A stretch of 64,000 bases of DNA from Hyphomicrobiales bacterium (GCA_900467745.1 UBQW01000043.1:107373-171372); one strand, 5' to 3'. Positions 47,520-55,795 are shown, counted from the first letter of the stretch. Notes: a model not told the origin generated them from the letters alone. A program made the numbers and translations.

Positions 47520-48368
47520 GTGGACGAGCAGCAGACAACGACCAAGGACGAGGCAGGGCGGGACATCGTGCTTTCAGCGCGCGACGTCACTGTTGGCTTC
47601 GGGTCGAAGATCGTTCTCGATAATCTCAACCTCAATATCTACAAGGGCGAGATCCTGGGCTTCGTCGGCGCGTCAGGCACCGGCAAGTCGGTGCTGATGC
47701 GCACGGTTCTGCGCCTGCTGCCGCGCCGCTCCGGCCAGATCAAGATCCTTGGTCAGGACTTCGACGAGTTGAACGAACCGCAGCGCAACGCGCTCGACAT
47801 GCGCCTCGGTGTGCTCTTCCAGCAGGGCGCGCTGTTCTCCTCGCTGACGGTGAAGGAGAATATCCAGGTTCCGATGCGCGAGTATCTCGACCTGCCGCCG
47901 GCGTTGATGGACGAACTGGCGCATCTGAAGATCCGGCTGGTGGGCCTGGCGGCGGATGCGGCCGACAAATATCCTTCGGAACTCTCGGGCGGGATGATCA
48001 AGCGTGCCGCACTGGCGCGCGCGCTGGCGCTCGATCCGGAACTGGTGTTTCTCGACGAGCCGACCTCGGGTCTCGATCCGATCGGGGCCGCGGAATTCGA
48101 CGAGCTGATCGCCAAGCTTCGCGATACGCTCGGTCTCACCGTCTACATGGTGACCCACGACCTCGACAGCCTGTTTTCCGTCTGCGACCGCATCGCGGTG
48201 CTGGGCAAGAAGAAGGTGATGGTCGAAGGGACGATCGAAGACATGCTGGCCTATGACGACCCCTGGGTTCAGGCTTATTTCAAGGGCAAGCGCGCGCGTT
48301 CGATCGTGCCGCAGGATGGCCACGCTTCAGCCGACATCAGGCTGGCGCAAGATAGCCGCGGGAAGTGA
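47520..48368 (+). CDS. MlaF-type ABC transporter ATPase
   Basis: 282 residues from a GTG start preceded by AGGGA. Walker A GASGTGKS (residues 50-57), signature LSGGMIKRAALARAL, Walker B LVFLDEPTSGLDPIG. It energises the MlaE-like permease. Nine bases separate it from the permease and nine from the MCE gene. Confidence 0.93.
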   Translation: MDEQQTTTKDEAGRDIVLSARDVTVGFGSKIVLDNLNLNIYKGEILGFVGASGTGKSVLMRTVLRLLPRRSGQIKILGQDFDELNEPQRNALDMRLGVLFQQGALFSSLTVKENIQVPMREYLDLPPALMDELAHLKIRLVGLAADAADKYPSELSGGMIKRAALARALALDPELVFLDEPTSGLDPIGAAEFDELIAKLRDTLGLTVYMVTHDLDSLFSVCDRIAVLGKKKVMVEGTIEDMLAYDDPWVQAYFKGKRARSIVPQDGHASADIRLAQDSRGK

Positions 48369-48377
48369 GCGGATAAG

Positions 48378-49748
48378 ATGGAAACCAAAGCGAACTACAC
48401 AATCGTCGGCTTCTTCACGGTCCTGGTCATCGCGGCTGCCTTCGGCTTCGTTTACTGGATGGCCGAATATGGCCGTGGCGGACCGATGGCGGAGCTGATT
48501 GTCCGCATTCCGGGCTCGGCGAACGGATTGAGCGTCGGCTCGCCGGTGCGTTTCAACGGTATTCAGGTCGGTTCGGTGCAATCGCTGTCGATCGACGCCG
48601 ATGATCCGCAGTTCTCGCTGGCGTTCACCGAAGTGCGCGTCGATGCACCGATCTATCCGACGACCAAGGCGATCCTCGAGATCCAGGGTCTGACGGGCGC
48701 TGCCTATGTCGAGCTTTCCGGTGGCCGCGTTGGCGAAAAGAACATCCTGCAGACGGCGGCGGAGACGGGCAAGCGCGCGGTCATCGTCGCCGACCAGTCG
48801 AGCGTCACCAACCTCCTTGCCACCGCCGACAAGATCCTCGACCGCGCCAACGATGCAGTCGGCCAGGTTCAAGGCTTCGTCAAGGATGCCCGTGGACCGC
48901 TGACCAAGACGCTGCAGAACGCCGAGACCTTCTCGGATGCGCTCGCCAAGAATTCCGGCAATATCGACAGCTTCCTGCAGAGTGTGGGCCAGCTTTCCGA
49001 TACCGTGCGCAACGTGTCCGGTCGCGTCGACTCGACGCTGGCTGCGATCGAATCGCTGGTGAAGACGGTTGATGCCAAGAAGATCGATACGATCCTCTCC
49101 AACGCGGAGACGGTGAGCCGCAATGTCGCCGACGCCTCGGGCGGCCTGAAGGACGCCATCCAGAAGTTCCAGGAGACGGCGACCACCTACAACGACTTCG
49201 GCAAGAAGGCGCAGGCGACGCTCGACAAGGTCGACACGCTGGTGGCGCAGATCGACCCGGCCAAGGTGAAGGGCTCCGTCGACGACATCGCGCAGACGAC
49301 CAAGGATGCGCGCGCCGCTGTCGCCTCGATCAAGGATGTCGCCAACACGGTGAATTCGCACCAGAAGGACATCGATTCGACGATCCAGAACGTCACGCAA
49401 ATGGCCAACAAGCTGAATGCCGCGTCGACCCGTGTCGACGGCATCCTGGCGAAGCTCGATACGCTGCTTGGAGACGACAGCACGCAGTCGATGTTTACCC
49501 AGGCGCGCGAGACGCTGGAATCGTTCAAGAAGGTCGCGGACAATCTGAACAGCCGCATCGGCCCGATCGCCGACAATCTGCAGAAGTTCTCGAGCGGCGG
49601 TCTGCAAAACGTTCAAGCGCTGATCAACGATGCGCGTCTGACGGTGCAGAATTTGAACGATGCGATCAGCAATTTCGACAAGGACCCGCAGCGACTGATC
49701 TTCGGCGGGGACACAGTGAAACAATATGATGGCCGGACCAGGCGTTAA
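48378..49748 (+). CDS. MCE-domain protein, MlaD-type
   Basis: 456 residues. One N-terminal membrane helix (YTIVGFFTVLVIAAAFGFVYWM), an MCE domain near residues 40-115 (VRIPGSANGLSVGSPVRFNGIQVG...GAAYVELSGG), then some 320 residues of heptad-like, Ala/Asp/Lys-rich helix with repeated TxxxAxxxS and VDxxL text. The long helical tail is unlike short MlaD and is more like the needle-type MCE proteins; it could span the periplasm. The start of the lipoprotein gene follows. Confidence 0.9.
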   Translation: METKANYTIVGFFTVLVIAAAFGFVYWMAEYGRGGPMAELIVRIPGSANGLSVGSPVRFNGIQVGSVQSLSIDADDPQFSLAFTEVRVDAPIYPTTKAILEIQGLTGAAYVELSGGRVGEKNILQTAAETGKRAVIVADQSSVTNLLATADKILDRANDAVGQVQGFVKDARGPLTKTLQNAETFSDALAKNSGNIDSFLQSVGQLSDTVRNVSGRVDSTLAAIESLVKTVDAKKIDTILSNAETVSRNVADASGGLKDAIQKFQETATTYNDFGKKAQATLDKVDTLVAQIDPAKVKGSVDDIAQTTKDARAAVASIKDVANTVNSHQKDIDSTIQNVTQMANKLNAASTRVDGILAKLDTLLGDDSTQSMFTQARETLESFKKVADNLNSRIGPIADNLQKFSSGGLQNVQALINDARLTVQNLNDAISNFDKDPQRLIFGGDTVKQYDGRTRR

Positions 49749-49764
49749 CAGGGGAAGTCAACAT

Positions 49765-50373
49765 ATGGCTGTGTCGGATATGCGTCGTTCGCGTCTTATG
49801 AAGACCATGCTCGCTCTGCCGCTTCTTGCCCTGGCATTGTCGGGATGCGGGACGGCGGCCAAGAACGATACCTATGATCTTTCCGCGCCTGTCAGTGGCA
49901 GCGGCCCTTCGGCGAAGGGGCGCCAGATCCTGGTGCAGCAGCCGACGGCGCTGCAGGCGCTGAACAGCGAGCAGATCGTCATCAAGGTCTCGTCTTCCGA
50001 GATCCAGTATCTCGCCAAGGCGCAGTGGAGCGACAAGCTTCCGCGCATGGTTCAGGCCAAGCTCGTCGAGGCCTATGAGAATTCCGGCAAGCTCGGCGGC
50101 GTCGGCGTGCCCGGGCAGGGGCTCGCCATTGACTATCAGGTCGTGACCGATATCCGCGCCTTCGAGATACGCACCGGCGGCGGCAGCCAGGCCGTGGTCG
50201 AGATTTCGGCCAAGATCCTCAACGATCGCAATGGATCGGTGCGGGCGCAGAAGGTGTTCTCGCAGACGGTACCTGCTGGCGGCGGCTCCAACGAGGCCTT
50301 CGTCAAGGCGCTCGACCGCGCATTCGCCGGCGTCACCAGCGAGATCGTCGACTGGACGCTGAAGTCGATCTGA
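49765..50373 (+). CDS. ABC-type transport auxiliary lipoprotein
   Basis: 202 residues. A lipoprotein signal ends at Cys28 (LALALSGC). The mature part (GRQILVQQPTALQALNSEQIVIK...QYLAKAQWSDKLPRMVQAKLVEAYENSG) is the PqiC/auxiliary lipoprotein type found with MCE transporters, probably at the outer membrane. I took the ATG at 49765, which follows AGGGGAAG; an ATG at 49726 lies inside the MCE gene. Ends the operon together with the GNAT gene downstream. Confidence 0.87.
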   Translation: MAVSDMRRSRLMKTMLALPLLALALSGCGTAAKNDTYDLSAPVSGSGPSAKGRQILVQQPTALQALNSEQIVIKVSSSEIQYLAKAQWSDKLPRMVQAKLVEAYENSGKLGGVGVPGQGLAIDYQVVTDIRAFEIRTGGGSQAVVEISAKILNDRNGSVRAQKVFSQTVPAGGGSNEAFVKALDRAFAGVTSEIVDWTLKSI

Positions 50374-50402
50374 TCGATCGGGACGCTGTTTGGGAGAGCG
50401 GC

Positions 50403-50894
50403 ATGATCAGGATTCTGGGCGCTGAGGATGTCGAGGCGTTCAAGCGCATCCGGCTCGAGGCGCTGCGCCTGGAGCCATCCGCCTTTGCCAGCAGCTTCGA
50501 CGAATGGGCGAAGCTTCCCGACGATGAATGGCGTCGACGGTTGCTTGCCGATCCCGTCTTTCTTGCTTTCGACGGCGACGAGCCCGTGGCGATCATGGGG
50601 CTGCTGCGGCAGCGGGCGGGCAAGATGGCGCATCGCGCGACGATCATCATGGTCTATGTGTGTCGGGAGAAGCGCGGGACGGGGCTCGCGCGCGGCCTGC
50701 TCGATCATGTTGTGGACTATGCCCGGCAACACGGCATTCGTCAGCTCGAGCTGACTGCCAGCGCCGAGAACCCAGCCGCGATCAACTTTTATCGGAATGC
50801 GGGGTTTGCCCAGGCGGGCCTGATACCGGGTGGTGTGCTGGAAGGCGACCGTGAAGTCGACGACGTCATCATGGTCAGGCGGATTGTCGACTGA
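50403..50894 (+). CDS. GNAT acetyltransferase
   Basis: 163 residues with the GNAT core: IIMVYVCREKRGTGLARGLLDHVVDY (acetyl-CoA loop), LTASAENPAAINFYRNAGFAQAGLIPG. The ATG follows GGGAGAGC. It is 29 bases after the lipoprotein gene and before a strong terminator, so it belongs to the MCE transcript by position, without evidence for a functional link. Substrate unknown. Confidence 0.85.
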   Translation: MIRILGAEDVEAFKRIRLEALRLEPSAFASSFDEWAKLPDDEWRRRLLADPVFLAFDGDEPVAIMGLLRQRAGKMAHRATIIMVYVCREKRGTGLARGLLDHVVDYARQHGIRQLELTASAENPAAINFYRNAGFAQAGLIPGGVLEGDREVDDVIMVRRIVD

Positions 50895-50921
50895 CGTCTT
50901 GTTCATCTTGCTCAAGACACA

Positions 50922-50955
50922 AAAAGGCCGAGCGCTGGGAGCCGCTCGGCCTTTT
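50922..50955 (+). terminator. strong rho-independent terminator ending the MCE operon
   Basis: A perfect 13-bp stem AAAAGGCCGAGCG/CGCTCGGCCTTTT with an 8-base loop. It can work on both strands and may also end the small genes transcribed from the other side. Confidence 0.92.
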
Positions 50956-50987
50956 CGTATTTCCGCTGTCGAGCTGCTTAGAGCCGA

Positions 50988-51122
50988 TCAAAAGACGCTA
51001 TGCTTGCCATGTAGTCTCTTATCTTCTTCGGTTTCGCGCCGCAGGGCGGTCACGGTCGATGCCACAGATACGATAAACATGATGCTGATAAGGGCAGTAA
51101 GCACAGTCAAGATCGTGAACAT
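50988..51122 (-). CDS. small single-helix membrane protein, 44 residues
   Basis: Starts at an ATG (51122) with GGAGGATT seven bases before it. Residues 3-27 (TILTVLTALISIMFIVSVASTVTAL) are one membrane helix; the remaining 17 are charged and cytosolic (RRETEEDKRLHGKHSVF). The start lies 33 bases after the stop of the next small gene, so it is likely co-transcribed with it. No recognised family. Confidence 0.6.
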   Translation of the reverse strand: MFTILTVLTALISIMFIVSVASTVTALRRETEEDKRLHGKHSVF

Positions 51123-51155
51123 AAGCAATCCTCCAGGATTTTGCTTTCACGTCCC

Positions 51156-51311
51156 TTAGTATTGGCTCACAACGGTCGTACGAGCCGACGCATAAGGGCC
51201 GTATACTTTGGACGCATCTACCTTCTGATCATAAAGCGCAACAGTTGCTGCAAGCATACCCGTCATCATTACCATCCATACTGCGTTAATCATGGTAATC
51301 TTGTTTGGCAT
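51156..51311 (-). CDS. small single-helix membrane protein, 51 residues
   Basis: From an ATG at 51311, seven bases after AAGGA; an ATG six bases upstream is too close to that site. A Met-rich helix covers residues 5-26 (ITMINAVWMVMMTGMLAATVAL), then a polar tail with KVDASKVYGPYASARTTVVSQY. A 40-bp tandem heptamer element lies 107 bases upstream. Unknown function. Confidence 0.6.
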   Translation of the reverse strand: MPNKITMINAVWMVMMTGMLAATVALYDQKVDASKVYGPYASARTTVVSQY

Positions 51312-51417
51312 ATTCATCTTCCTTGTAGCGCCTATTTGCGCAACGCTTCGATTGAAAGAACGCGTCCGTTTGGAATTGGTTCCGCAGGACATTGACAAGT
51401 CGTTTACCAACGCCGAT

Positions 51418-51457
51418 CTGAAGCCTCTTTGAATGCCTCGTTCATCTGGCGTTCATC
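51418..51457 (-). promoter_or_regulatory. four-heptamer element, copy 1, upstream of the 51-residue gene
   Basis: On the minus strand GATGAAC, GATGAAC, CATTCAA and GCTTCAG follow with four bases between each. A -10-like GTAAAC starts about ten bases after the last heptamer. The 11-bp period is that of OmpR-family response regulator sites. Confidence 0.55.
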
Positions 51458-51470
51458 TTCCTAAATCGGT

Positions 51471-51647
51471 TTATGCGTCTTCTCTAATCGGTTTAAAGGA
51501 GACGCGACCCATAACGCGTACGATCTCGTGATGTTCCCTCACGTCGCTGCGTACCCATGCCGCATCACGCACTTCCAGGATGTAGGCGTAGACAAATTCG
51601 AAGGCGAGGGAGAGTGCGACCGAGGTGATGACAAGCAGGATGAGCAT
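51471..51647 (-). CDS. small membrane protein, 58 residues
   Basis: The ATG at 51647 begins MLILLVITSVALSLAFEFVYAYIL, one N-terminal membrane helix (residues 1-24), followed by a charged 34-residue part (EVRDAAWVRSDVREHHEIVRVMGRVSFKPIREDA). A longer frame to 51755 would add a sequence unlike protein and would cross the promoter element, so it is rejected. The second copy of the heptamer element lies 74 bases upstream. No recognised family. Confidence 0.55.
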   Translation of the reverse strand: MLILLVITSVALSLAFEFVYAYILEVRDAAWVRSDVREHHEIVRVMGRVSFKPIREDA

Positions 51648-51720
51648 CGTGGGTTTCCAGGAGTGAACCGATCCCTGATGGCATCGGCGGCGTTGATGCA
51701 TCCTGTTATAGAGATCGCGG

Positions 51721-51760
51721 CTGAAGCGGCCTTGAATGGGCCGTTCATCCGGCATTCAGT
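51721..51760 (-). promoter_or_regulatory. four-heptamer element, copy 2, upstream of the 58-residue gene
   Basis: On the minus strand ACTGAAT, GATGAAC, CATTCAA and GCTTCAG follow with four bases between each. Heptamers 2-4 are identical to copy 1. A -10-like TATAAC sits at the same distance as in copy 1. Confidence 0.55.
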
Positions 51761-51873
51761 CGCCCGGCGAGCCCCGGTCGCGCCCCTATCGCCACTGGGC
51801 GGCGCTTGGGGCAAATGACTTGCGGCAGGGCCTTATCCGTGACAAAAGGCGTCGAAACAAATGGCCGGGGCCA

Positions 51874-52368
51874 ATGACGACAGCTTTCTATCCGGGGTCT
51901 TTCGACCCGATCACGAACGGACATGTTGACGTGCTCGTCCAGGCGCTGAACGTTGCGTCGAAGGTGATCGTCGCGATCGGCATTCATCCCGGCAAGACGC
52001 CGCTTTTCTCGTTTGAGGAGAAGGGTGAGCTGATCCGCCAGTCGCTGGCCGAGGTTTTGCCGGAGCGGACGTCGGATATTTCGGTTGTGTCCTTCGGCAA
52101 TCTCGTGGTCGATGCTGCCCGTGCGCATGGCGCGGCGCTTCTGATCCGGGGCTTGAGGGATGGCACCGACCTCGATTACGAAATGCAGATGGCCGGGATG
52201 AACCGGCAGATGGCACCGGATATCCAGACCGTTTTTCTGCCCGCCGGCACGGCCTCGCGGCCCATAACCGCCACATTGGTCCGTCAAATCGCAGGCATGG
52301 GAGGCGATGTCAGTGCATTCGTGCCTGCCGCCGTCTTGAAAGCCCTTCAATCCAAGCGCAAATCCTAG
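51874..52368 (+). CDS. coaD: phosphopantetheine adenylyltransferase
   Basis: 164 residues. Next-to-last step of coenzyme A synthesis. YPGSFDPITNGHVDV carries the nucleotidyltransferase (T/H)xGH motif, then IGIHPGKTPLFSFEEK, LIRGLRDGTDLDYEMQMAGMNRQM and the C-terminal substrate loop. The ATG at 51874 (MTTAFYPGSFDP) is chosen by alignment. First gene of the conserved run coaD-ppi-ppi-queA-tgt. Confidence 0.97.
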   Translation: MTTAFYPGSFDPITNGHVDVLVQALNVASKVIVAIGIHPGKTPLFSFEEKGELIRQSLAEVLPERTSDISVVSFGNLVVDAARAHGAALLIRGLRDGTDLDYEMQMAGMNRQMAPDIQTVFLPAGTASRPITATLVRQIAGMGGDVSAFVPAAVLKALQSKRKS

Positions 52369-52393
52369 GCATATTCGCCGAAACGGAGCTCAC

Positions 52394-52957
52394 ATGAAAC
52401 TTTTCTATATTGCATTTGCCGGCGTGCTTTATCTCGCTTCTTTCGTCGGCGACGTTTTCGCCGCCGACACCATGACGATCCAGCTGAAGAGCGGCCCCGT
52501 CGTGATCGAGCTTGCGCCTGATGTCGCACCGAAGCATGTCGCCCAGATCGAGGCGCTGGCCAAGAAGGGCGCCTACGACAACGTAGCCTTCCACCGCGTG
52601 ATCGACGGCTTCATGGCGCAGACCGGCGACGTGCAGTACGGCAACATGGAAAAGGGCTTCGACAAGAACCAGGTCGGCACCGGCGGTTCGGACATGCCGA
52701 ACATTCCGGCTGAGTTCTCCAAGACCCCGTTCGTGCGCGGCACGGTCGGCATGGCGCGCTCGCAGGACCCGAATTCGGCCAACTCGCAGTTCTTCATCAT
52801 GTTCGCTGACGGCTCCTTCCTGAACGGCCAGTACACGGTTGTCGGCAAGGTCATCTCCGGCATGGAGAACGTCGACAAGATCCAGAAGGGCGAAGGCCAG
52901 AACGGCGAAGTCAGCAATCCTGACCGCATGGTCAAGGTCACCATCGCCAAGAAGTAA
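52394..52957 (+). CDS. peptidyl-prolyl cis-trans isomerase, cyclophilin, exported
   Basis: 187 residues. A signal peptide of about 24 residues (MKLFYIAFAGVLYLASFVGDVFAA) is followed by the cyclophilin fold: VAFHRVIDGFMAQTGDVQYG, MARSQDPNSANSQFFIMFADGSFLNGQYTVVGKVISGMENVDKI. It should help folding in the periplasm. GGAGCTCAC precedes the ATG. Paired with the cytosolic cyclophilin 26 bases downstream. Confidence 0.94.
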   Translation: MKLFYIAFAGVLYLASFVGDVFAADTMTIQLKSGPVVIELAPDVAPKHVAQIEALAKKGAYDNVAFHRVIDGFMAQTGDVQYGNMEKGFDKNQVGTGGSDMPNIPAEFSKTPFVRGTVGMARSQDPNSANSQFFIMFADGSFLNGQYTVVGKVISGMENVDKIQKGEGQNGEVSNPDRMVKVTIAKK

Positions 52958-52983
52958 GTTTCAAGACCAGTAGGAGAATAACA

Positions 52984-53493
52984 ATGGCTGAGATCAAGGA
53001 TCCGGAAAACACCATCATCCTGGAAACCACCAAGGGTAATGTCGTCATCCAGCTTCTGCCTGAAGTGGCGCCCGAGCACGTGGCCCGCATCAAGGAACTC
53101 GCACGCGAGAAGGCCTATGACGGCGTCGTGTTCCACCGCGTCATAAACGACTTCATGGCGCAGACCGGCGACGTGAAGTTCGGCAAGAAGGGCGGCGAAA
53201 GCTTCAACCCTGGTCGTGCCGGCATGGGCGGCTCCGAGAAGCCGGACCTGAAGGCTGAATTCTCGGCCATCAGCCACGTTCGCGGAACCTGCTCGATGGC
53301 GCGTTCGCAGAACCCGAACTCCGCCAACTCGCAGTTCTTCATCTGCTTCACGGATTCTCCTTGGCTGAACAAGCAGTATTCGGTCTGGGGCCAGGTCATC
53401 GAAGGCATGGACAACGTCGACAAGATCAAGAAGGGCGAACCGGTCGTCGATCCGGATTCGATCGTCTCGATGCGGGTTGCCGCCGACGTCTGA
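52984..53493 (+). CDS. ppiB: peptidyl-prolyl cis-trans isomerase, cyclophilin, cytosolic
   Basis: 169 residues without a signal peptide. Core motifs VVFHRVINDFMAQTGDVKFG, MARSQNPNSANSQFFICFTDSPWLNKQYSVWGQVIEGMDNVDKI. Prolyl isomerisation in the cytosol. GTAGGAGAATAACA precedes the ATG. Confidence 0.94.
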   Translation: MAEIKDPENTIILETTKGNVVIQLLPEVAPEHVARIKELAREKAYDGVVFHRVINDFMAQTGDVKFGKKGGESFNPGRAGMGGSEKPDLKAEFSAISHVRGTCSMARSQNPNSANSQFFICFTDSPWLNKQYSVWGQVIEGMDNVDKIKKGEPVVDPDSIVSMRVAADV

Positions 53494-53578
53494 TTGTGAT
53501 TTCTGCTGGAACCCGCCCTTGCGCGAGAGCGCGGGGCGGGTTTCGCTTTGCCTGGACCAGCTTTCCCGGAACTGCCCT

Positions 53579-54661
53579 ATGCGCGTAGACCTTTTCGATT
53601 TCGAGCTTCCCGATGAGCGGATCGCTCTGCGGCCCGCCGAGCCGCGCGACAGCGCGCGCCTGCTGGTTGTCGATCCCAATGGCGAAGCGCAGCTCTCCGA
53701 TCACCGTGTGTCCGACCTGCCGTCCTTCCTGAAGGCGGGGGACGCGCTGGTGTTCAATGACACCAAGGTCATTCCGGCGCAGCTCGAAGGCATCCGTCAC
53801 CGCGAGGGTGCGGGCGGCCAGCAGGTCTCGGCGACGCTGCACATGCGGGTGGGCGCCAATCGCTGGAAGGCCTTTGCCAAGCCGGGCAAGCGCATCAAGG
53901 CCGGCGACAGGATCGCCTTCGGGCATGGTGGCGAAAGCTGCCTTCTCGGCTCGCTCGACTGCACCGTCGAAGAAAAGGGCGAGGGCGGCGAGGTGACGCT
54001 GGCCTTCGATCTGTCGGGCCCGGCGCTCGACGAAGTCATCCATTCCGTCGGCCATATACCGCTGCCGCCCTATATCGCCGCCAAGCGCGCCGAGGACGAG
54101 CGCGACCGCGCCGACTACCAGACCATCTATGCCCGCGAGGACGGCGCTGTCGCCGCGCCCACCGCCGGGCTGCATTTCACGCCCGAGCTCTTCGAAGCGC
54201 TCGACAAGGCCGGCATCGAGCGGCATTTCGTGACGCTGCATGTCGGCGCCGGCACCTTCCTGCCGATGAAGGTCGACGATACCGACGACCACAAGATGCA
54301 TCTCGAAAGCGGCTATGTCAGCGACGAAACCGCCGCCAAGCTCAATGCCGTGAAGGCGAGGGGCGGGCGGATCGTTTGCGTCGGCACCACCTCGCTCAGG
54401 CTGATCGAAAGCGCTGCGCAGGATAGCGGCGAGATACGCGGCTGGGCCGGCGCTACGGGCATCTTCATCACGCCCGGTTACCGCTTCAAGGCGGTCGATG
54501 TGCTGATGACCAATTTCCACCTGCCGCGCTCGACGTTGTTCATGCTGGTCTCGGCCTTTGCCGGCCTGGAGACCATGCATGCGGCCTATGAACATGCCAT
54601 TTCGACAGGCTACCGCTTCTATTCCTATGGCGATTCCAGCCTTCTTTTCCGGAAAGACTAG
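53579..54661 (+). CDS. queA: S-adenosylmethionine:tRNA ribosyltransferase-isomerase
   Basis: 360 residues. It builds epoxyqueuosine on tRNA from preQ1 and SAM. Family blocks: FDFELPDERIALRPAEPRDSARLLV, DALVFNDTKVIPAQLEG, DRADYQTIYAREDGAVAAPTAGLHFTPELFEAL, FVTLHVGAGTFLPMKVDD and TNFHLPRSTLFMLVSAFAG. The ATG at 53579 is the family start. Its stop abuts the tgt ATG, so both steps are made from one message. Confidence 0.97.
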   Translation: MRVDLFDFELPDERIALRPAEPRDSARLLVVDPNGEAQLSDHRVSDLPSFLKAGDALVFNDTKVIPAQLEGIRHREGAGGQQVSATLHMRVGANRWKAFAKPGKRIKAGDRIAFGHGGESCLLGSLDCTVEEKGEGGEVTLAFDLSGPALDEVIHSVGHIPLPPYIAAKRAEDERDRADYQTIYAREDGAVAAPTAGLHFTPELFEALDKAGIERHFVTLHVGAGTFLPMKVDDTDDHKMHLESGYVSDETAAKLNAVKARGGRIVCVGTTSLRLIESAAQDSGEIRGWAGATGIFITPGYRFKAVDVLMTNFHLPRSTLFMLVSAFAGLETMHAAYEHAISTGYRFYSYGDSSLLFRKD

Positions 54662-55792
54662 ATGACCGAGAACTTCCAGTTCACCCTCAAGAAGACCGAT
54701 GGCGGCGCGCGCCTCGGCGAAGTCTCCATGCCGCGAGGCACGATCCGCACGCCGGCCTTCATGCCCGTCGGCACCGTCGGCACAGTCAAGGCGATGTATC
54801 TCGACCAGGTGCGCGAGGGCGGCGCCGATATCATTCTCGGCAATACCTATCACCTGATGCTGCGGCCGACGGCCGAGCGCGTTGCGCGGCTTGGCGGCCT
54901 GCACAAGCTGATCCGCTGGGACGGGCCGATCCTGACCGATAGCGGCGGCTTCCAGGTCATGTCGCTGTCGGGGCTGCGCAAGCTCGACGAGCAGGGCGTG
55001 ACCTTCAAGAGCCATGTCGACGGCAGCCTGCATCACATGTCGCCTGAGCGCTCCATCGAGATCCAGGGTCTGCTCGACAGCGATATCCAGATGCAGCTCG
55101 ACGAGTGCGTGGCGCTTCCGGCAGAACCGCGCGAAATCGAGCGTGCCATGGAGATGTCGCTGCGCTGGGCCGAACGCTGCAAGGTCGCCTTCGGCAACCA
55201 GCCGGGCAAGGCGATGTTCGGCATCGTGCAGGGCGGCGATATTCCGGCGCTGCGCGTGCGCTCGGCAGCAGCGCTTGCCGATCTCGACCTCAAGGGCTAC
55301 GCGGTCGGCGGCCTCGCCGTTGGCGAGCCGCAGGCTGTCATGCTGAAGATGCTCGAGGAGACGCTGCCGGTCCTGCCGACCGAGAAGCCGCGCTATCTGA
55401 TGGGCGTCGGCACGCCCGAGGACATGCTGCGCTCGGTGGCGCGGGGGATCGACATGTTCGACTGCGTGATGCCGACGCGCTCGGGCCGTCACGGCCTGGC
55501 GTTTACCCGCCGCGGCAAGGTCAACATCCGCAATGCCCGTCATGCCGAGGATATGCGCCCGCTCGACGAGCAGTCTAATTGCCCGGCGACGCGCGATTAC
55601 TCGCGCGCCTATCTGCACCACCTCGTGCGCTCCAACGAGGCGCTGGGCGGCATGCTGCTCTCGTGGAACAACCTCTCCTACTATCAGGAACTGATGCAGG
55701 GGATCCGCAAGGCGATCGCCGAAGGTCGCTTCGCGGACTTCATGGCGGAGACCGAAGCTGAGTGGGCTAAGGGCGATATCGACCCGGTCTAA
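54662..55792 (+). CDS. tgt: tRNA-guanine transglycosylase with altered zinc motif
   Basis: 376 residues. It exchanges guanine 34 of GUN anticodons for preQ1. Catalytic residues are present: Asp93 in LTDSGGFQVMSL and Asp264 in RGIDMFDCVMPTR; substrate loop FGIVQGG at 186-192. The C-terminal zinc site, CxCx2C in E. coli and Zymomonas, reads Ser305-x-Cys307-x2-Thr310 here, although the context (DYSRAYLHHL) is conserved. Two of three Cys ligands are therefore missing. The gene otherwise looks intact and sits in its normal place after queA. Confidence 0.95.
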   Translation: MTENFQFTLKKTDGGARLGEVSMPRGTIRTPAFMPVGTVGTVKAMYLDQVREGGADIILGNTYHLMLRPTAERVARLGGLHKLIRWDGPILTDSGGFQVMSLSGLRKLDEQGVTFKSHVDGSLHHMSPERSIEIQGLLDSDIQMQLDECVALPAEPREIERAMEMSLRWAERCKVAFGNQPGKAMFGIVQGGDIPALRVRSAAALADLDLKGYAVGGLAVGEPQAVMLKMLEETLPVLPTEKPRYLMGVGTPEDMLRSVARGIDMFDCVMPTRSGRHGLAFTRRGKVNIRNARHAEDMRPLDEQSNCPATRDYSRAYLHHLVRSNEALGGMLLSWNNLSYYQELMQGIRKAIAEGRFADFMAETEAEWAKGDIDPV

Positions 55793-55795
55793 AGC

